NCBI RefSeq assembly: GCF_036924715.1
Contig: NZ_JAZHSB010000001.1
Span: forward strand, 310,001 to 374,000
Length of the DNA: 64,000 nt
Direction of reading: 5' to 3'
Source of the DNA: Bradyrhizobium sp. AZCC 1721
Lineage (GTDB): Bacteria; Pseudomonadota; Alphaproteobacteria; Rhizobiales; Xanthobacteraceae
Part shown: one piece after another, positions 26,209 to 34,803 of the stretch
How positions within the stretch are numbered: position 1 is the stretch's first letter
Layout: every line of letters starts with the position of its first letter
Translations under genes and position numbers: made by a program
The notes under the pieces: model-generated
What the model was told of the DNA's origin: nothing
The model's input: the letters and a program-made list of their open reading frames with translations, nothing else
Databases searched by the model: none

Positions 26209-27493
26209 AGGCGGCAGCCACGGGGCTGAAGACATCAAGCATTTGCCGTGAGGTCTACTTATGGCCCATCGGCGCAACGCCATTGTGTACCGATCTGCAT
26301 AAATTTAGGGCGATGCAAAGAACTTCAAATACGTTTCCAGTGGGCCATCGCGCGGTCCCGGCACTAACCCCTCCCTATCGGTAGTACCTGCAAGCAATGA
26401 ATGGGCGCACACCTCGCCCTCACCATCGCCAGCCGTGGCGCGCGCATCACGTCGACCTCGACCACGACCACAGCGGCAGCGTCACGACGGCAGCGGCAGG
26501 TGATCTGTTTCGCCAGGCGGCACGCCTGACCAACAATTGTCCCTATGGACAATTGCACGCTTCGGTTTTGTCGTCTTTTATGGGCGGGCGTATCACCCAG
26601 CCCGATATGCCCTCGGCAACGGTCCCGTAGCTGCCGCCAGTTGTGGGACTGTTGTTGGGGGGCGAGACCACCGAAATCATGCATGGCGTCGCGCGCTAGC
26701 GCTCGCACCGCATCGACCTTGTTGTCAGGGTTCGATGACGGACGGCATCCCGCACGGGAGCGAGACAGGCACAGAACAACGACTCGCATCGTCGCCGCAT
26801 CACGGCTACCAAAGCTTATTTTGGACAGACAAGCTCAATGACGGCGCCCCACGATCTTCGCCCGGCTCGGCTAGTGGACCCACAGGGCTACGAAGGCACA
26901 GGCGAAGCCCACCACTAGGAGGCCTGAGGCTGCAATTGTGACTAGGTCAATTGACCAGTGATGGCCGACCAAATCGAGGTGTCTGGAGTGATTTTCGTCC
27001 CGATATGTCTGAAGGCGCATGGCAGCAGCACCTCCTCGTGCGCGTCTGGCACCTAATTCAATCGGCTGTTGCTAAAATAGTTCCCTGCGTCGCCCCAACG
27101 TTGCCGGTGACCCAAATCCAACACCGTGGCGGATGTGGATATTCGGTGCGCCGATCTCGCCAAATCCCACCGGAGACCATTTCGTGCGCGCGCCGCGTCG
27201 ACCGAACGAACGCAGCGCCCGTTCGCACATTCTGGCAGATTTTGCAGACACAAGATCACGAAGTACGCCGTAAAACCATTGCGCAGGGAAGGCCGGATGC
27301 TCTCCGCTGGACCTGTATGCTCGTGTGCGCGTTCTTTTTGCGCAATTGCACACGAGACCGCGGGTGCAGCGCGCACCCGGTCTTCCCTGCGCCCTCTTTC
27401 TCAAGGGGCGCGAAAGATAAGGGCAAAGCTCGGGCGGAACGCGCCGCGAGATCGCGAAAGCATGTTAGTAGATCAATGCGAATCTATCTCAGC
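26209..27493. other. Gene-poor accessory stretch with hairpins
   Basis: No convincing gene in about 1.3 kb; the many open frames on both strands have Arg/Ser-rich random composition and no ribosome sites. It contains the family C repeat, a perfect hairpin at 26534-26555 (CAATTGTCC, loop CTAT, GGACAATTG) and a second at 27320-27356 (CTCGTGTG ... CACACGAG) inside a GC-rich segment that resembles dispersed bradyrhizobial repeat DNA. No transposase remnant, attachment site or RNA gene was recognised. Confidence 0.5.
26284..26372. repeat. Dispersed repeat, family C copy 2
   Basis: Related to 24705-24785 by a shared start (CCGATCTGCATAAA) and end (TCGCGCGGTCCCGGCAC). It begins about 75 bases after the stop of the 25939 gene. 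Confidence 0.55.
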
Positions 27494-27615
27494 CGTCATT
27501 GCGAGGAGCGACAGCGACGAAGCAATCCACCTTTCCGCATATGCGGCACGATGGATTGCTTCGCGGAGCCTGTCATCGGGCGCGCGTTCGCGCGACCCGG
27601 TGGCTCGCAATGACG
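27494..27615. repeat. Palindromic intergenic repeat, family D copy 1
   Basis: Begins CGTCATTGCGAGGAGCGA and ends CTCGCAATGACG. Inner arms GAAGCAATCCA and TGGATTGCTTC flank TTTCCGCATATGCGGCACGA. A second copy in the opposite sense is at 32421-32538. Typical bradyrhizobial intergenic mosaic element. Confidence 0.8.
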
Positions 27616-27774
27616 CTGGGGAGACAGCGATGATTGAATCGATAGGCCGCAGCGTGCTGGATGCCCCGCCTTCGCGGGGCATGACACGCTTGGATGAGGT
27701 GAGGGCGTACCACGCGACGAAGCGTCGCCGCCCTCGTTGTTCATTTTCCAGATGCTCGCCACGAACTCCGCTGG

Positions 27775-27890
27775 GCCCTCTCCCCCCTTGCGGGGGAGAG
27801 TTGGAGAGAGGGGTAAGCCACGCACACCGGCGCTCGTGGCTACCCCTCTCCCTGATCCTCTCCCGCAAGGGGAGAGGGAACGGAGGGAGC
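27775..27890. repeat. Palindromic intergenic repeat, CTCTCCCC family
   Basis: CCTCTCCCCCCTTGCGGGGGAGAG at the left faces CCTCTCCCGCAAGGGGAGAGG at the right, with inner pairs GGTAAGCCACG / CGTGGCTACC. The hairpin at 52247-52279 is a short relative. Confidence 0.75.
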
Positions 27891-27937
27891 GTGCTGTGAC
27901 GCACGAAGAGCAAAGGCGATCGCGTCGCCTCTTGCGA

Positions 27938-29131
27938 TCACGCCGCGCGCTGACCGCTGCCGGCATCGAGCCCGGCATAAACCCCGCGCTCAAACCCTGC
28001 AAAGGCCTCCAGGCATTTTGCGTCGGCGAACGGCAACAACTGCATCAGGATCACACCGCTGACGTCGCGCGCCGGGTCGATCCAGAAATAGGTGTTGGCG
28101 AGACCGGCCCAGGCCAGGCTTCCGGCGCTGCGCCCCTCGGCCGTCTGGGCGGTGTTGATGAGGAACGAGAGCCCCCACTTCTTGACGATGTCGGGATAGA
28201 GATCGACATCGTTGGTGTAGATCGGCGCCACCGTCACCATCTTGCCCATCGTGAGATCGCCGATGTGGTTCTGGCTCATCAGCGCGACCGTCTCGGGCTT
28301 CAGCACCTCGTTGCCGTTGCCGCGGCCCTTGTTGAGGATCATCTGGGTGAACTTGATGTAGTCGGCCGCCGTGCCGTAGAGGCCGCCACCGCCCATGTGG
28401 AATTCCGGCTCCTGCTCGAGTTCGAACGGGATCGGCGCCAGCGAGCCGTCCGCGCCGCGGGCATGCATGCCGACCAGCCGCTGGCGCATCGAGTCAGTGA
28501 TCTTGAAGGCGGTGTCGTTCATGCCGAGCGGCGTGAACATGTGGTCGCGCAAATACGCATCGAGCCGCTTGCCGCTGACGGCTTCCACTGCCCTGCCGAC
28601 GAAATCGATACTGGTGCCGTATTCCCAGCGCGTGCCGGGCTCGGTCATGATCGGCGTCTTCAGCGCGGCGAGCTGGCAGGTGGTGATCGCCGGGGTTCCG
28701 GTCTTGTCGAGATACTGCGCGCACTCGACGCTCCACATGTTGTAGGCAAAGCCGGCGGTGTGGGTCATCAGATGACGCAGCGTGATCGGCTTCGTCGCGG
28801 GACGCAGCTTCGGCTCGCCATTGGCGTCGAAACCCTCCAGCACTTGCGGGCTGGCGAGGTCAGGCAGCACTTTTCCGATCGGCTCGTCGAGCGAGAGCTT
28901 GCCTTGCTCCACGAGCTGCATGCCGGCCGCGGCCGTGATCGCCTTGGTCATCGAGGCGATCCAGAACACGCTGTCTGCGGTCATGGCATCGTCCTTGGAA
29001 AGGTCGCGCTGGCCGAACGCGCCCTGGTAGATCACCTCACTCCCGGTGGCCGCCATCGCGACCACGCCGGGAATTTCCTTCGCCTCGCATTTCTGACGCA
29101 GAATCTGATCGATCGCGGCCTTGCTTTGCAT
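27938..29131 (-). CDS. Serine hydrolase, beta-lactamase/esterase (class C) family
   Basis: 397 residues from the ATG at 29131, with GGGAGGAG upstream. Penicillin-binding-protein-fold hydrolase: the nucleophile motif S-x-x-K is IASMTKAI at about residue 60, and the Tyr motif is within REY-like WEYGTSIDF at about 170. The rest (GLYGTAADYIKFTQMIL, and AGLANTYFWIDP near the end) matches the EstB/LpqH-type esterase branch rather than true beta-lactamases. No signal peptide, so cytosolic. Substrate unknown. A 71-codon upstream extension is Arg/Pro-rich and rejected. The flanks are repeat-rich. Confidence 0.88.
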   Translation of the reverse strand: MQSKAAIDQILRQKCEAKEIPGVVAMAATGSEVIYQGAFGQRDLSKDDAMTADSVFWIASMTKAITAAAGMQLVEQGKLSLDEPIGKVLPDLASPQVLEGFDANGEPKLRPATKPITLRHLMTHTAGFAYNMWSVECAQYLDKTGTPAITTCQLAALKTPIMTEPGTRWEYGTSIDFVGRAVEAVSGKRLDAYLRDHMFTPLGMNDTAFKITDSMRQRLVGMHARGADGSLAPIPFELEQEPEFHMGGGGLYGTAADYIKFTQMILNKGRGNGNEVLKPETVALMSQNHIGDLTMGKMVTVAPIYTNDVDLYPDIVKKWGLSFLINTAQTAEGRSAGSLAWAGLANTYFWIDPARDVSGVILMQLLPFADAKCLEAFAGFERGVYAGLDAGSGQRAA

Positions 29132-29486
29132 CGGTCTCCTCCCGCTGTTTTTTATGGAGTGGCGCGATCTTCCTCCCGGCCGCGTGATCCCGCAAGCGCT
29201 CGGCGGACGCTGCCGCCAATGTCGCGATCTCGTGATAAGCAAGGACGGTGGGCAGCAGGCGCGCCGGGCTGGCGGCACAAAACGGCAACACCTCGCCGCA
29301 TTCTGCGGGGGACGCAGGGCAATGGCAGTGACCGGTTTAACCATCCACGATAACGTGATTAGGCCTGCGATTCCCTTCGCCGATCTTTTTCAGTAAGGCG
29401 TTCAGATTCCAGCACAAACGCCAGAGCGTTGGCTGGGTCAAATTAACCAAAATGGTTGTCATTTCTCTGCTGTGCATAGGTACGCA
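29132..29486. other. Intergenic stretch with AACCA/TGGTT dyad
   Basis: 355 bases between the divergent serine hydrolase and the 29487 gene. A 13-base dyad AACCA-AAA-TGGTT lies at 29445-29457, 30 bases before the 29487 ATG, and may be an operator or part of the promoter. Nothing else is supported. Confidence 0.4.
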
Positions 29487-29810
29487 ATGATTTCGACTTG
29501 GAGTGAATGGAAGCGCTATCCCCGTCCCGGGCGTAGCGAAAATATCGAGGCGCCGATCTCGCCCGGCATTTATGAGGTGCGCTACGCGGGCACCGGCGCG
29601 CTGCACTCGTTCGAGGCGGTCGATAACGTCGCCCAGGCGCTGGCGCTTTTGCCGGTCGGTGGTTCCAAGTCCTGGTTCAGCCGCCGCGACCCCGCCAAAC
29701 TGCCCGATCTCGAATACCGCACCTGCGCGACCTCCACCAAAGCCGACGCCAAGGCCGCCGCGCAGCGCATGATCGGCCGCCGCGAGGCGTATTTGAGCGG
29801 GGCGGCGTAA
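29487..29810 (+). CDS. Conserved hypothetical protein
   Basis: 107 residues from the ATG at 29487. No named family is recognised. The sequence is compact and globular-looking: SPGIYEVRYAGTGALHSFEAVDNVAQALALLP reads as alternating beta strands and a helix. Next comes WFSRRDPAKLPDLEYRTCATSTKADAKAAAQRMIGRREAYL, a helical C-terminus. No signal peptide or membrane segment. Codon use is strongly GC3-biased like the neighbours, which supports a real gene. It stands alone between two divergent or independent units. A five-codon upstream extension to 29472 is possible. Confidence 0.7.
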   Translation: MISTWSEWKRYPRPGRSENIEAPISPGIYEVRYAGTGALHSFEAVDNVAQALALLPVGGSKSWFSRRDPAKLPDLEYRTCATSTKADAKAAAQRMIGRREAYLSGAA

Positions 29811-29927
29811 CGCGACACCGTCACCCTCAAAATTGCTTGAAGCAGACCCGCGTCTGCCGCCGGTGCATCGGCGCTGGTTTGGGCCTATACTCGGACCAAT
29901 CCTTCAATAAAATCCGAGGAGTACGCC

Positions 29928-31424
29928 ATGAACCCGCCCGTCGCCGCACGCGCTTCAAAAACCTCCACCCCCTCGCTGCACGATCGCCTGAAAGACCCCT
30001 CGCTGCTGCGCGACCGCTGCTACATCGACGGCGCCTGGGTCGGCACGCCGTCGCGCCCGGTCACCAATCCGGTCAACGGTGTCGAACTCGCAAAAGTCCC
30101 GGCGTTCAGCACGGCCGAAGCGACGCAAGCCGTCGAAGCCGCCGAGCGCGCATTCCCCGCCTGGGCCAAGCTCACCGCCAAACAGCGCTCCAACATTTTG
30201 CGAAAGTGGTTCGAGCTGATCGCGGCCAACCGCGAGGATCTCGCGCTGATCCTCACGTCGGAACAAGGCAAGCCGCTGGCGGAAGCGCTCGGTGAAGTCG
30301 ATATCGGCGGCGCCTATGTCGAATTCTTCGCCGAGGAAGCCCGCCGCGTCTATGGCGAAACCATTCCGACCCAGCGGCCGGATGCACGTCTGCTCGCCAT
30401 CAAGCAGCCGATCGGCGTCTGCGGCGCGATCACGCCGTGGAATTTCCCGTGCTCGATGATCACGCGGAAAGTTTCGCCGGCGCTCGCCGCCGGCTGCACC
30501 GTGGTGCTCAAGCCCGCCAATGAAACGCCGCTGACCGCGCTGGCGCTGGTCGCGCTCGCCGAAAAGGCCGGCGTGCCCAAGGGCGTGTTCAACATCCTCA
30601 CCGGCAATTCGTCCGCGATCGGCAAGGTGCTGTGCGAGCATCCCGCGGTGCGGTTCGTCGGCTTCACCGGCTCGACCGAGGTCGGAAAGATTCTCTATCA
30701 GCAGGCCGCCGTCGGCGTAAAGAAGCTCGGCCTCGAGCTCGGCGGCAACGCGCCGTTCGTGGTGTTCGACGACGCCGATATCGATGCCGCGGTCGAGGGC
30801 GCGATGATCTCGAAATACCGCAACATGGGCCAGACCTGCGTCTGCGCCAACCGCATCTACGCCCAGGACAAGATCTACGACGCGTTCGTCGAGAAGCTTT
30901 CCAAGAAGGTCGCTGCGATGAAGATCGGCGACGGCACGGAGCAAGGCGTGGTGCAGGGTCCACTGATCAACATGGACGCGGTGCTCAAGGTCGAGAAGCA
31001 CATCGAGAATGCGGTGAAGGGCGGCGCCAAGATCGTCACCGGCGGCAAGCGCCATGCGCTCGGCGGCAGCTTCTTCGAGCCGACGGTGCTTTCGAATGTG
31101 AAGCCGGACGCGCTGGTCGCGCACGAAGAAACGTTTGGGCCGCTGGCGCCGGTGTTCCGCTTCAAGGACGAGGCCGACGTGATCGCGATGTGCAACGCCT
31201 CGCCGTTCGGCCTCGCCTCCTATTTCTATTCCCGCGATCTCGGCCGCGTCTGGCGCGTCGCCGAAGCGCTGGAATCAGGCATGGTCGGCGTCAACACCGG
31301 CCTGATCACGACCGAAGTAGCGCCGTTCGGCGGCGTCAAGGAGTCAGGCTTGGGCCGCGAAGGCTCGCATCACGGCATGGAAGAATATGTCGAGATCAAA
31401 TACGTGATGATGGCCGGGGTGTAG
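29928..31424 (+). CDS. gabD: NAD(P)-dependent succinate-semialdehyde dehydrogenase
   Basis: 498 residues. Oxidises succinate semialdehyde to succinate, the last step of the GABA shunt; cytosolic. ALDH-fold marks: ITPWNFPCSMITRKVSPALAAG (cofactor domain), the catalytic Glu in LELGGNAPFVVFDDAD, and the nucleophile Cys in GQTCVCANRIY. The pair Cys-x-Cys is typical of GabD and its redox switch. The C-terminal GGVKESGLGREGSHHGMEEY is the GabD-type ending. GAGGAG lies about 8 bases before the ATG. No gabT or gabP is adjacent, so it is an isolated copy. An opposite-strand 389-codon frame is a shadow. Confidence 0.93.
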   Translation: MNPPVAARASKTSTPSLHDRLKDPSLLRDRCYIDGAWVGTPSRPVTNPVNGVELAKVPAFSTAEATQAVEAAERAFPAWAKLTAKQRSNILRKWFELIAANREDLALILTSEQGKPLAEALGEVDIGGAYVEFFAEEARRVYGETIPTQRPDARLLAIKQPIGVCGAITPWNFPCSMITRKVSPALAAGCTVVLKPANETPLTALALVALAEKAGVPKGVFNILTGNSSAIGKVLCEHPAVRFVGFTGSTEVGKILYQQAAVGVKKLGLELGGNAPFVVFDDADIDAAVEGAMISKYRNMGQTCVCANRIYAQDKIYDAFVEKLSKKVAAMKIGDGTEQGVVQGPLINMDAVLKVEKHIENAVKGGAKIVTGGKRHALGGSFFEPTVLSNVKPDALVAHEETFGPLAPVFRFKDEADVIAMCNASPFGLASYFYSRDLGRVWRVAEALESGMVGVNTGLITTEVAPFGGVKESGLGREGSHHGMEEYVEIKYVMMAGV

Positions 31425-31428
31425 CCTG

Positions 31429-31546
31429 GTCCCCGCGAACGCGGGGACCCATAACCACCGGCTTCAGCTTCGAAAGAAGATGGAGCCACAGCGACCTTAA
31501 CAACAGACATCAGTGGTTATAGGTCCCTGCGTTCGCAGGGACGACA
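31429..31546. repeat. Palindromic intergenic repeat, family E copy 1
   Basis: GGTCCCCGCGAACGCGGGGACCCATAACCAC at the left (read as its own short hairpin) faces GTGGTTATAGGTCCCTGCGTTCGCAGGGACGAC at the right. It lies between the convergent gabD and crotonase genes; the second copy is at 34512-34630. Confidence 0.8.
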
Positions 31547-31547
31547 G

Positions 31548-32351
31548 TCAATCGCTGGCGTCACTCGCAAACGCGCCGTGACGTCCCACGCCGGAAGCAA
31601 ACCGCGTCGCGCCCGACAGCGTTTCGCCTGAGGCAATCACCGCGAGCCCGCCGCGCATCTCGTTGTCGATCGCTTCCTCTTCCGCAAGATCCCATTGCCG
31701 CAGCGCCGACAGCCGGTCGGCGCGCAGGCATTTTTGCGGAAAGCGCGCGATCTCCCGCGCCAGCGCAATCGCCTGGGCGGCAGCCTCGCCGCGGCCAACG
31801 ACGCGATTAGCCAGCCCCATCCGCAGCGCTTCCTGCGCGCCGACCGGCCGGCCGGTGAGGATCAGATCGATCGCCTGCGAATGGCCGATCAGCCGCGGCA
31901 GCCGGATGGTGCCGAGATCGATCAATGGCACGCCGAACCGGCGACAGAAGATGCCGAAAGTCGCGTCTTCCGCAACCACGCGCATGTCCGCCCATAGCGC
32001 GAGCTCCATGCCGCCGGCCACCGCAAAGCCTTCGACCGCGGCAATCACGGGCTTCGACAGCCGCAGCCGGCTCGGTCCCATCGGCGCGATCGAATCGTGG
32101 CCGCCTAGCTCGCGCCGCTTATTGGGATCACCCGCCGCCACCGCCTTGAGATCGGCGCCGGCGCAGAAATAGCCGCCGGTGCCGGTGAACACCGCAACCG
32201 ACGCGCTCTCGTCGGCATCGAAAGCAAGAAACGCGTCGTAGAGTTTCCGCGCGGTCGCGCCATCCACGGCGTTGCGGCAATGCGGACGGTTGATGGAAAC
32301 GATGGTCACCGGACCATCACGCTCGACGAGCACGGAATCGACTTCGGTCAT
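31548..32351 (-). CDS. Crotonase-family protein (enoyl-CoA hydratase-like)
   Basis: 267 residues. Crotonase-fold acyl-CoA enzyme. The oxyanion-hole segments are FTGTGGYFCAGADLKAV and GFAVAGGMELALWADMRV, where the first catalytic Glu is present. The second catalytic Glu of true hydratases (in the QPE segment of the rat enzyme) is replaced in FCRRFGVPLIDLGTIRL, so dehydratase activity is doubtful and another crotonase reaction is possible. Cytosolic; no beta-oxidation partners adjacent. The gene converges on gabD, with a family E repeat between, and ends a minus-strand unit that starts after the family D repeat. Confidence 0.87.
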   Translation of the reverse strand: MTEVDSVLVERDGPVTIVSINRPHCRNAVDGATARKLYDAFLAFDADESASVAVFTGTGGYFCAGADLKAVAAGDPNKRRELGGHDSIAPMGPSRLRLSKPVIAAVEGFAVAGGMELALWADMRVVAEDATFGIFCRRFGVPLIDLGTIRLPRLIGHSQAIDLILTGRPVGAQEALRMGLANRVVGRGEAAAQAIALAREIARFPQKCLRADRLSALRQWDLAEEEAIDNEMRGGLAVIASGETLSGATRFASGVGRHGAFASDASD

Positions 32352-32420
32352 TGAGGCGCTCCCTGAATGTTATTTCCCGGAAGCTTGGCATTAGACGCGA
32401 GGGTGACGCAATCCCAACGC

Positions 32421-32538
32421 CATCATCGCGAGCCAACCGGTCGCGCGAATGCGCGCCCGACGAGAGGCTACGCGAAGCAATCCACACTTTCCGTGCGGCG
32501 GGATGGATTGCTTCGTCGCTGCGCTCCTCGCAATGACG
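32421..32538. repeat. Palindromic intergenic repeat, family D copy 2
   Basis: CATCATCGCGAGCCAACCGGTCGCGCGAA at the left and CGCTCCTCGCAATGACG at the right, with inner arms GAAGCAATCCA and TGGATTGCTTC. It is the reverse-sense partner of 27494-27615. It lies between purC and the crotonase gene. Confidence 0.8.
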
Positions 32539-32541
32539 CGG

Positions 32542-33456
32542 TTAGATACTCAACTCATCCCCCGTTACGCGCTGGTACGCTTCGAGATAGCGCTTGCTCG
32601 TCGCCTCCACCACGCTGTCGGGCAGCGGAGGCGGCGGGGCGTCGCCGTTCCAGCGGCCGGCATGGCGCTCGGCGTCGAGATAGTCGCGCAGCGGCTGCTT
32701 GTCGAAACTCGGCTGCGGCCGGCCGGGCCTGTAGACGTCGGCCGCCCAGAACCGCGAACTATCCGGCGTCATCACCTCGTCGATCAGGATGATGCGGCCG
32801 TCCGCCGCGCGGCCGAACTCGAACTTGGTGTCGGCGATGATGATGCCCTGGTGGCGGGCGATCCGCTCGCCGAAATTATAGACCGTGCGCGCCATGCTCT
32901 CGAGCTTCTCGGCGACATCGCTGCCGACGATCTCGCGCATGCGCGCGATGGTGATGTTCTCGTCATGGCCGGTCTCGGCCTTGGTCGCCGGGCTGAAGAT
33001 CGGCGGCTCGAGCTTTCCGCTTTCGAGCAGACCTTCCGCCAGCTCCTCGCCCGCAAGCGTGCCGGAGGCCGCATACTCCTTCCAGGCGGAGCCGGAGATA
33101 TAGCCGCGGATCACGCATTCGACCGGAAACACGGTGGTGCGCCGGCACAGCATCGCGCGCCCGAGAATGTCGGCGCGGTGGTCCTTGAGGCCAGGCACCT
33201 TGCGGATGATCTCGTCGGCGTCGGCGCTGATCATGTGATGCGGGACCACGCCTTCGAGCTGGCGGAACCACCACGCGCTGATCTGCGTCAGCACCGCGCC
33301 CTTCATCGGGATGGTTTCCGCCATCACCACGTCAAACGCGCTGATGCGGTCGGTGGTCAGCAGCAGCACGCAGTCGCTGCCGACGGCGTAGATATCGCGC
33401 ACCTTGCCGCGGCCGATCCGGGGCAGGGGCAAGTCGCTGGCGAGCATCGCGTTCAT
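32542..33456 (-). CDS. purC: SAICAR synthetase
   Basis: 304 residues from the ATG at 33456. Joins CAIR and aspartate with ATP to make SAICAR in de novo purine synthesis; cytosolic. Signature segments are [28 protein letters not shown] (ATP site; split here around residues 14-41), [31 protein letters not shown] and [33 protein letters not shown] (late). Length about 300 matches the longer Ade1-like class rather than the 240-residue bacterial form; rhizobia often have both. A 16-codon extension is rejected. It is upstream of the crotonase gene with a repeat between, and 69 bases downstream of the pirin gene. Confidence 0.94.
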   Translation of the reverse strand: MNAMLASDLPLPRIGRGKVRDIYAVGSDCVLLLTTDRISAFDVVMAETIPMKGAVLTQISAWWFRQLEGVVPHHMISADADEIIRKVPGLKDHRADILGRAMLCRRTTVFPVECVIRGYISGSAWKEYAASGTLAGEELAEGLLESGKLEPPIFSPATKAETGHDENITIARMREIVGSDVAEKLESMARTVYNFGERIARHQGIIIADTKFEFGRAADGRIILIDEVMTPDSSRFWAADVYRPGRPQPSFDKQPLRDYLDAERHAGRWNGDAPPPPLPDSVVEATSKRYLEAYQRVTGDELSI

Positions 33457-33525
33457 CTGGTCAGGCTTTCGAACAGGCGGCCTCGTGCAAGCGCGAGGCG
33501 GCAAATGAGAAAGCGGAGCAATAGC

Positions 33526-34443
33526 TCACTCCGGCAGCGGAATGAACTCATGTTCTTGCGGAACGGCTGCAAACCGGCCGGTTTTCCAATCCTGTTTGGC
33601 CTGCTCGATCCGCTCCTTGCTTGAGGAAACGAAATTCCACCAGATGTGCCGCGGGCCTTCCAGCGCGTCGCCGCCGAGAAACATCATCCGCACCGGCGTG
33701 ACCGCCTTCACCGTGATGCGGTCGCCGGGCCGGAAGATCAGGAGCCGCGGCCCCTCGTAGCGCTCGTTCGCGATCTCGACTTCGCCTTCGACGAGATAGA
33801 TCGCGCGCTCCTCATGGTCAGGGTCGAGCGGCACGCTGGTGCCGGCCTGCGCCGTCACTTCAGCGTAGAACCAGGGCGAGACCATGCCGACCGGCGATTT
33901 CACGCCAAAGCCGCTTCCTGCGATAATGCGCGCGGTGAATCCGCTCTCCTTCACGGTCGGCAGCGCTTCGGCCGCGTAATGCTGGAACGACGGTGCGATT
34001 TCTTCGGAGCCCGCCGGCAGCGCGATCCAGCTTTGCAGGCCGAGCATCTTCTGGCCATCGCGGCGCTGCACATCGGGCGTGCGCTCGGAATGAGCGATGC
34101 CGCGGCCTGCCGTCATCAGGTTCATCGCGCCGGGCTGGATCTCCTGAATGTTGCCCTCGCTGTCGCGGTGCATGATCGAGCCGTCGAACAGGTAGGTGAC
34201 GGTGGCAAGTCCGATATGCGGATGCGGCCGCACGTCCATGCCGCGGCCGGCCATGAACTGCACCGGGCCGAAATGGTCGAAGAAGATGAACGGCCCGACC
34301 ATCTGCCGCTTGCCATGCGGCAGCGCGCGCCGCACCGCAAATCCATCGCCGAGATCGCGGGTGCGCGGCACGATGATGAGGTCGAGCGCGTCGCAGCTTT
34401 TGGGGTCGCCGAGCACGGGATCGTTGGACGGTTGCCAGCTCAT
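33526..34443 (-). CDS. Pirin family protein (bicupin)
   Basis: 305 residues. Metal-binding cupin protein of the pirin family; some members are quercetin dioxygenases or regulators, but the role here is unknown. The N-terminal cupin keeps the metal ligands: RPHPHIGLATVTYLFDG (two His) and MTAGRGIAHSERTP (His and Glu). The second cupin lies from about residue 180 (VPLDPDHEERAIYLVEGEVEI) with the family tail FVSSSKERIEQAKQDW. Cytosolic, no signal peptide. The ATG at 34443 is preceded by AAGGAGCTCCCC. It heads a minus-strand unit with purC. Confidence 0.92.
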   Translation of the reverse strand: MSWQPSNDPVLGDPKSCDALDLIIVPRTRDLGDGFAVRRALPHGKRQMVGPFIFFDHFGPVQFMAGRGMDVRPHPHIGLATVTYLFDGSIMHRDSEGNIQEIQPGAMNLMTAGRGIAHSERTPDVQRRDGQKMLGLQSWIALPAGSEEIAPSFQHYAAEALPTVKESGFTARIIAGSGFGVKSPVGMVSPWFYAEVTAQAGTSVPLDPDHEERAIYLVEGEVEIANERYEGPRLLIFRPGDRITVKAVTPVRMMFLGGDALEGPRHIWWNFVSSSKERIEQAKQDWKTGRFAAVPQEHEFIPLPE

Positions 34444-34803
34444 GGGGAGCTCCTTGATGTTTGCGACGATTATAGCAGGAATCGCGGGATTGCGTTCAAA
34501 TGCCTCAGCATGTCGTCCCTGCGAACGCAGGGACCCATGCCCCGTGTCCTATCGTTTGGCAGGAATGGCAGATATCGTCTCCAACAATCGACAACGGTGG
34601 TTATGGGTCCCGGCGTTCGCAGGGACGACGTAGGACGATGAATCAATGATCCCTCCGCTCAAGCCCGGCGCAAAATTGCTGAAGGTCGATGGTCCCGTCA
34701 TCGAGACCGCGCGCCTGGAAAGGCTGATCGGTGGAAATTGAACCACAAAATGATTCACACTAGATTGACGGCGCGGGGATGACCCGCGCGAACGGACCGT
34801 CCG
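34444..34803. other. Intergenic stretch with repeat and a 31-codon open frame
   Basis: 360 bases between divergent pirin and AraC-type genes. It holds the family E repeat (34512-34630) and a 31-codon frame from 34646 to 34741 (MIPPLKPGAKLLKVDG...) that may be a gene fragment; no family recognised and no clear ribosome site. The AraC-type gene ATG at 34804 is preceded by GAACGGACCG only. Confidence 0.4.
34512..34630. repeat. Palindromic intergenic repeat, family E copy 2
   Basis: GTCGTCCCTGCGAACGCAGGGACCCAT at the left faces ATGGGTCCCGGCGTTCGCAGGGACGAC at the right. It shares arms with 31429-31546. Confidence 0.82.

Noticed and set aside
26951..27613. 220-codon plus-strand frame in the gene-poor stretch
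   Set aside because: Runs through hairpins and a family D repeat, with no motif or ribosome site.
24135..27937. Genomic island with integrase or phage genes
   Set aside because: No integrase, transposase, tRNA or attachment repeat was found; only small genes and repeats.
29445..29457. CtrA-type site TTAACC near 29443
   Set aside because: The second TTAA half at the required 7-base spacing is missing; only a simple AACCA/TGGTT dyad remains.
34646..34741. 31-codon frame MIPPLKPGAK...
   Set aside because: Too short and unsupported to list as a gene; noted inside the intergenic entry as a possible fragment.
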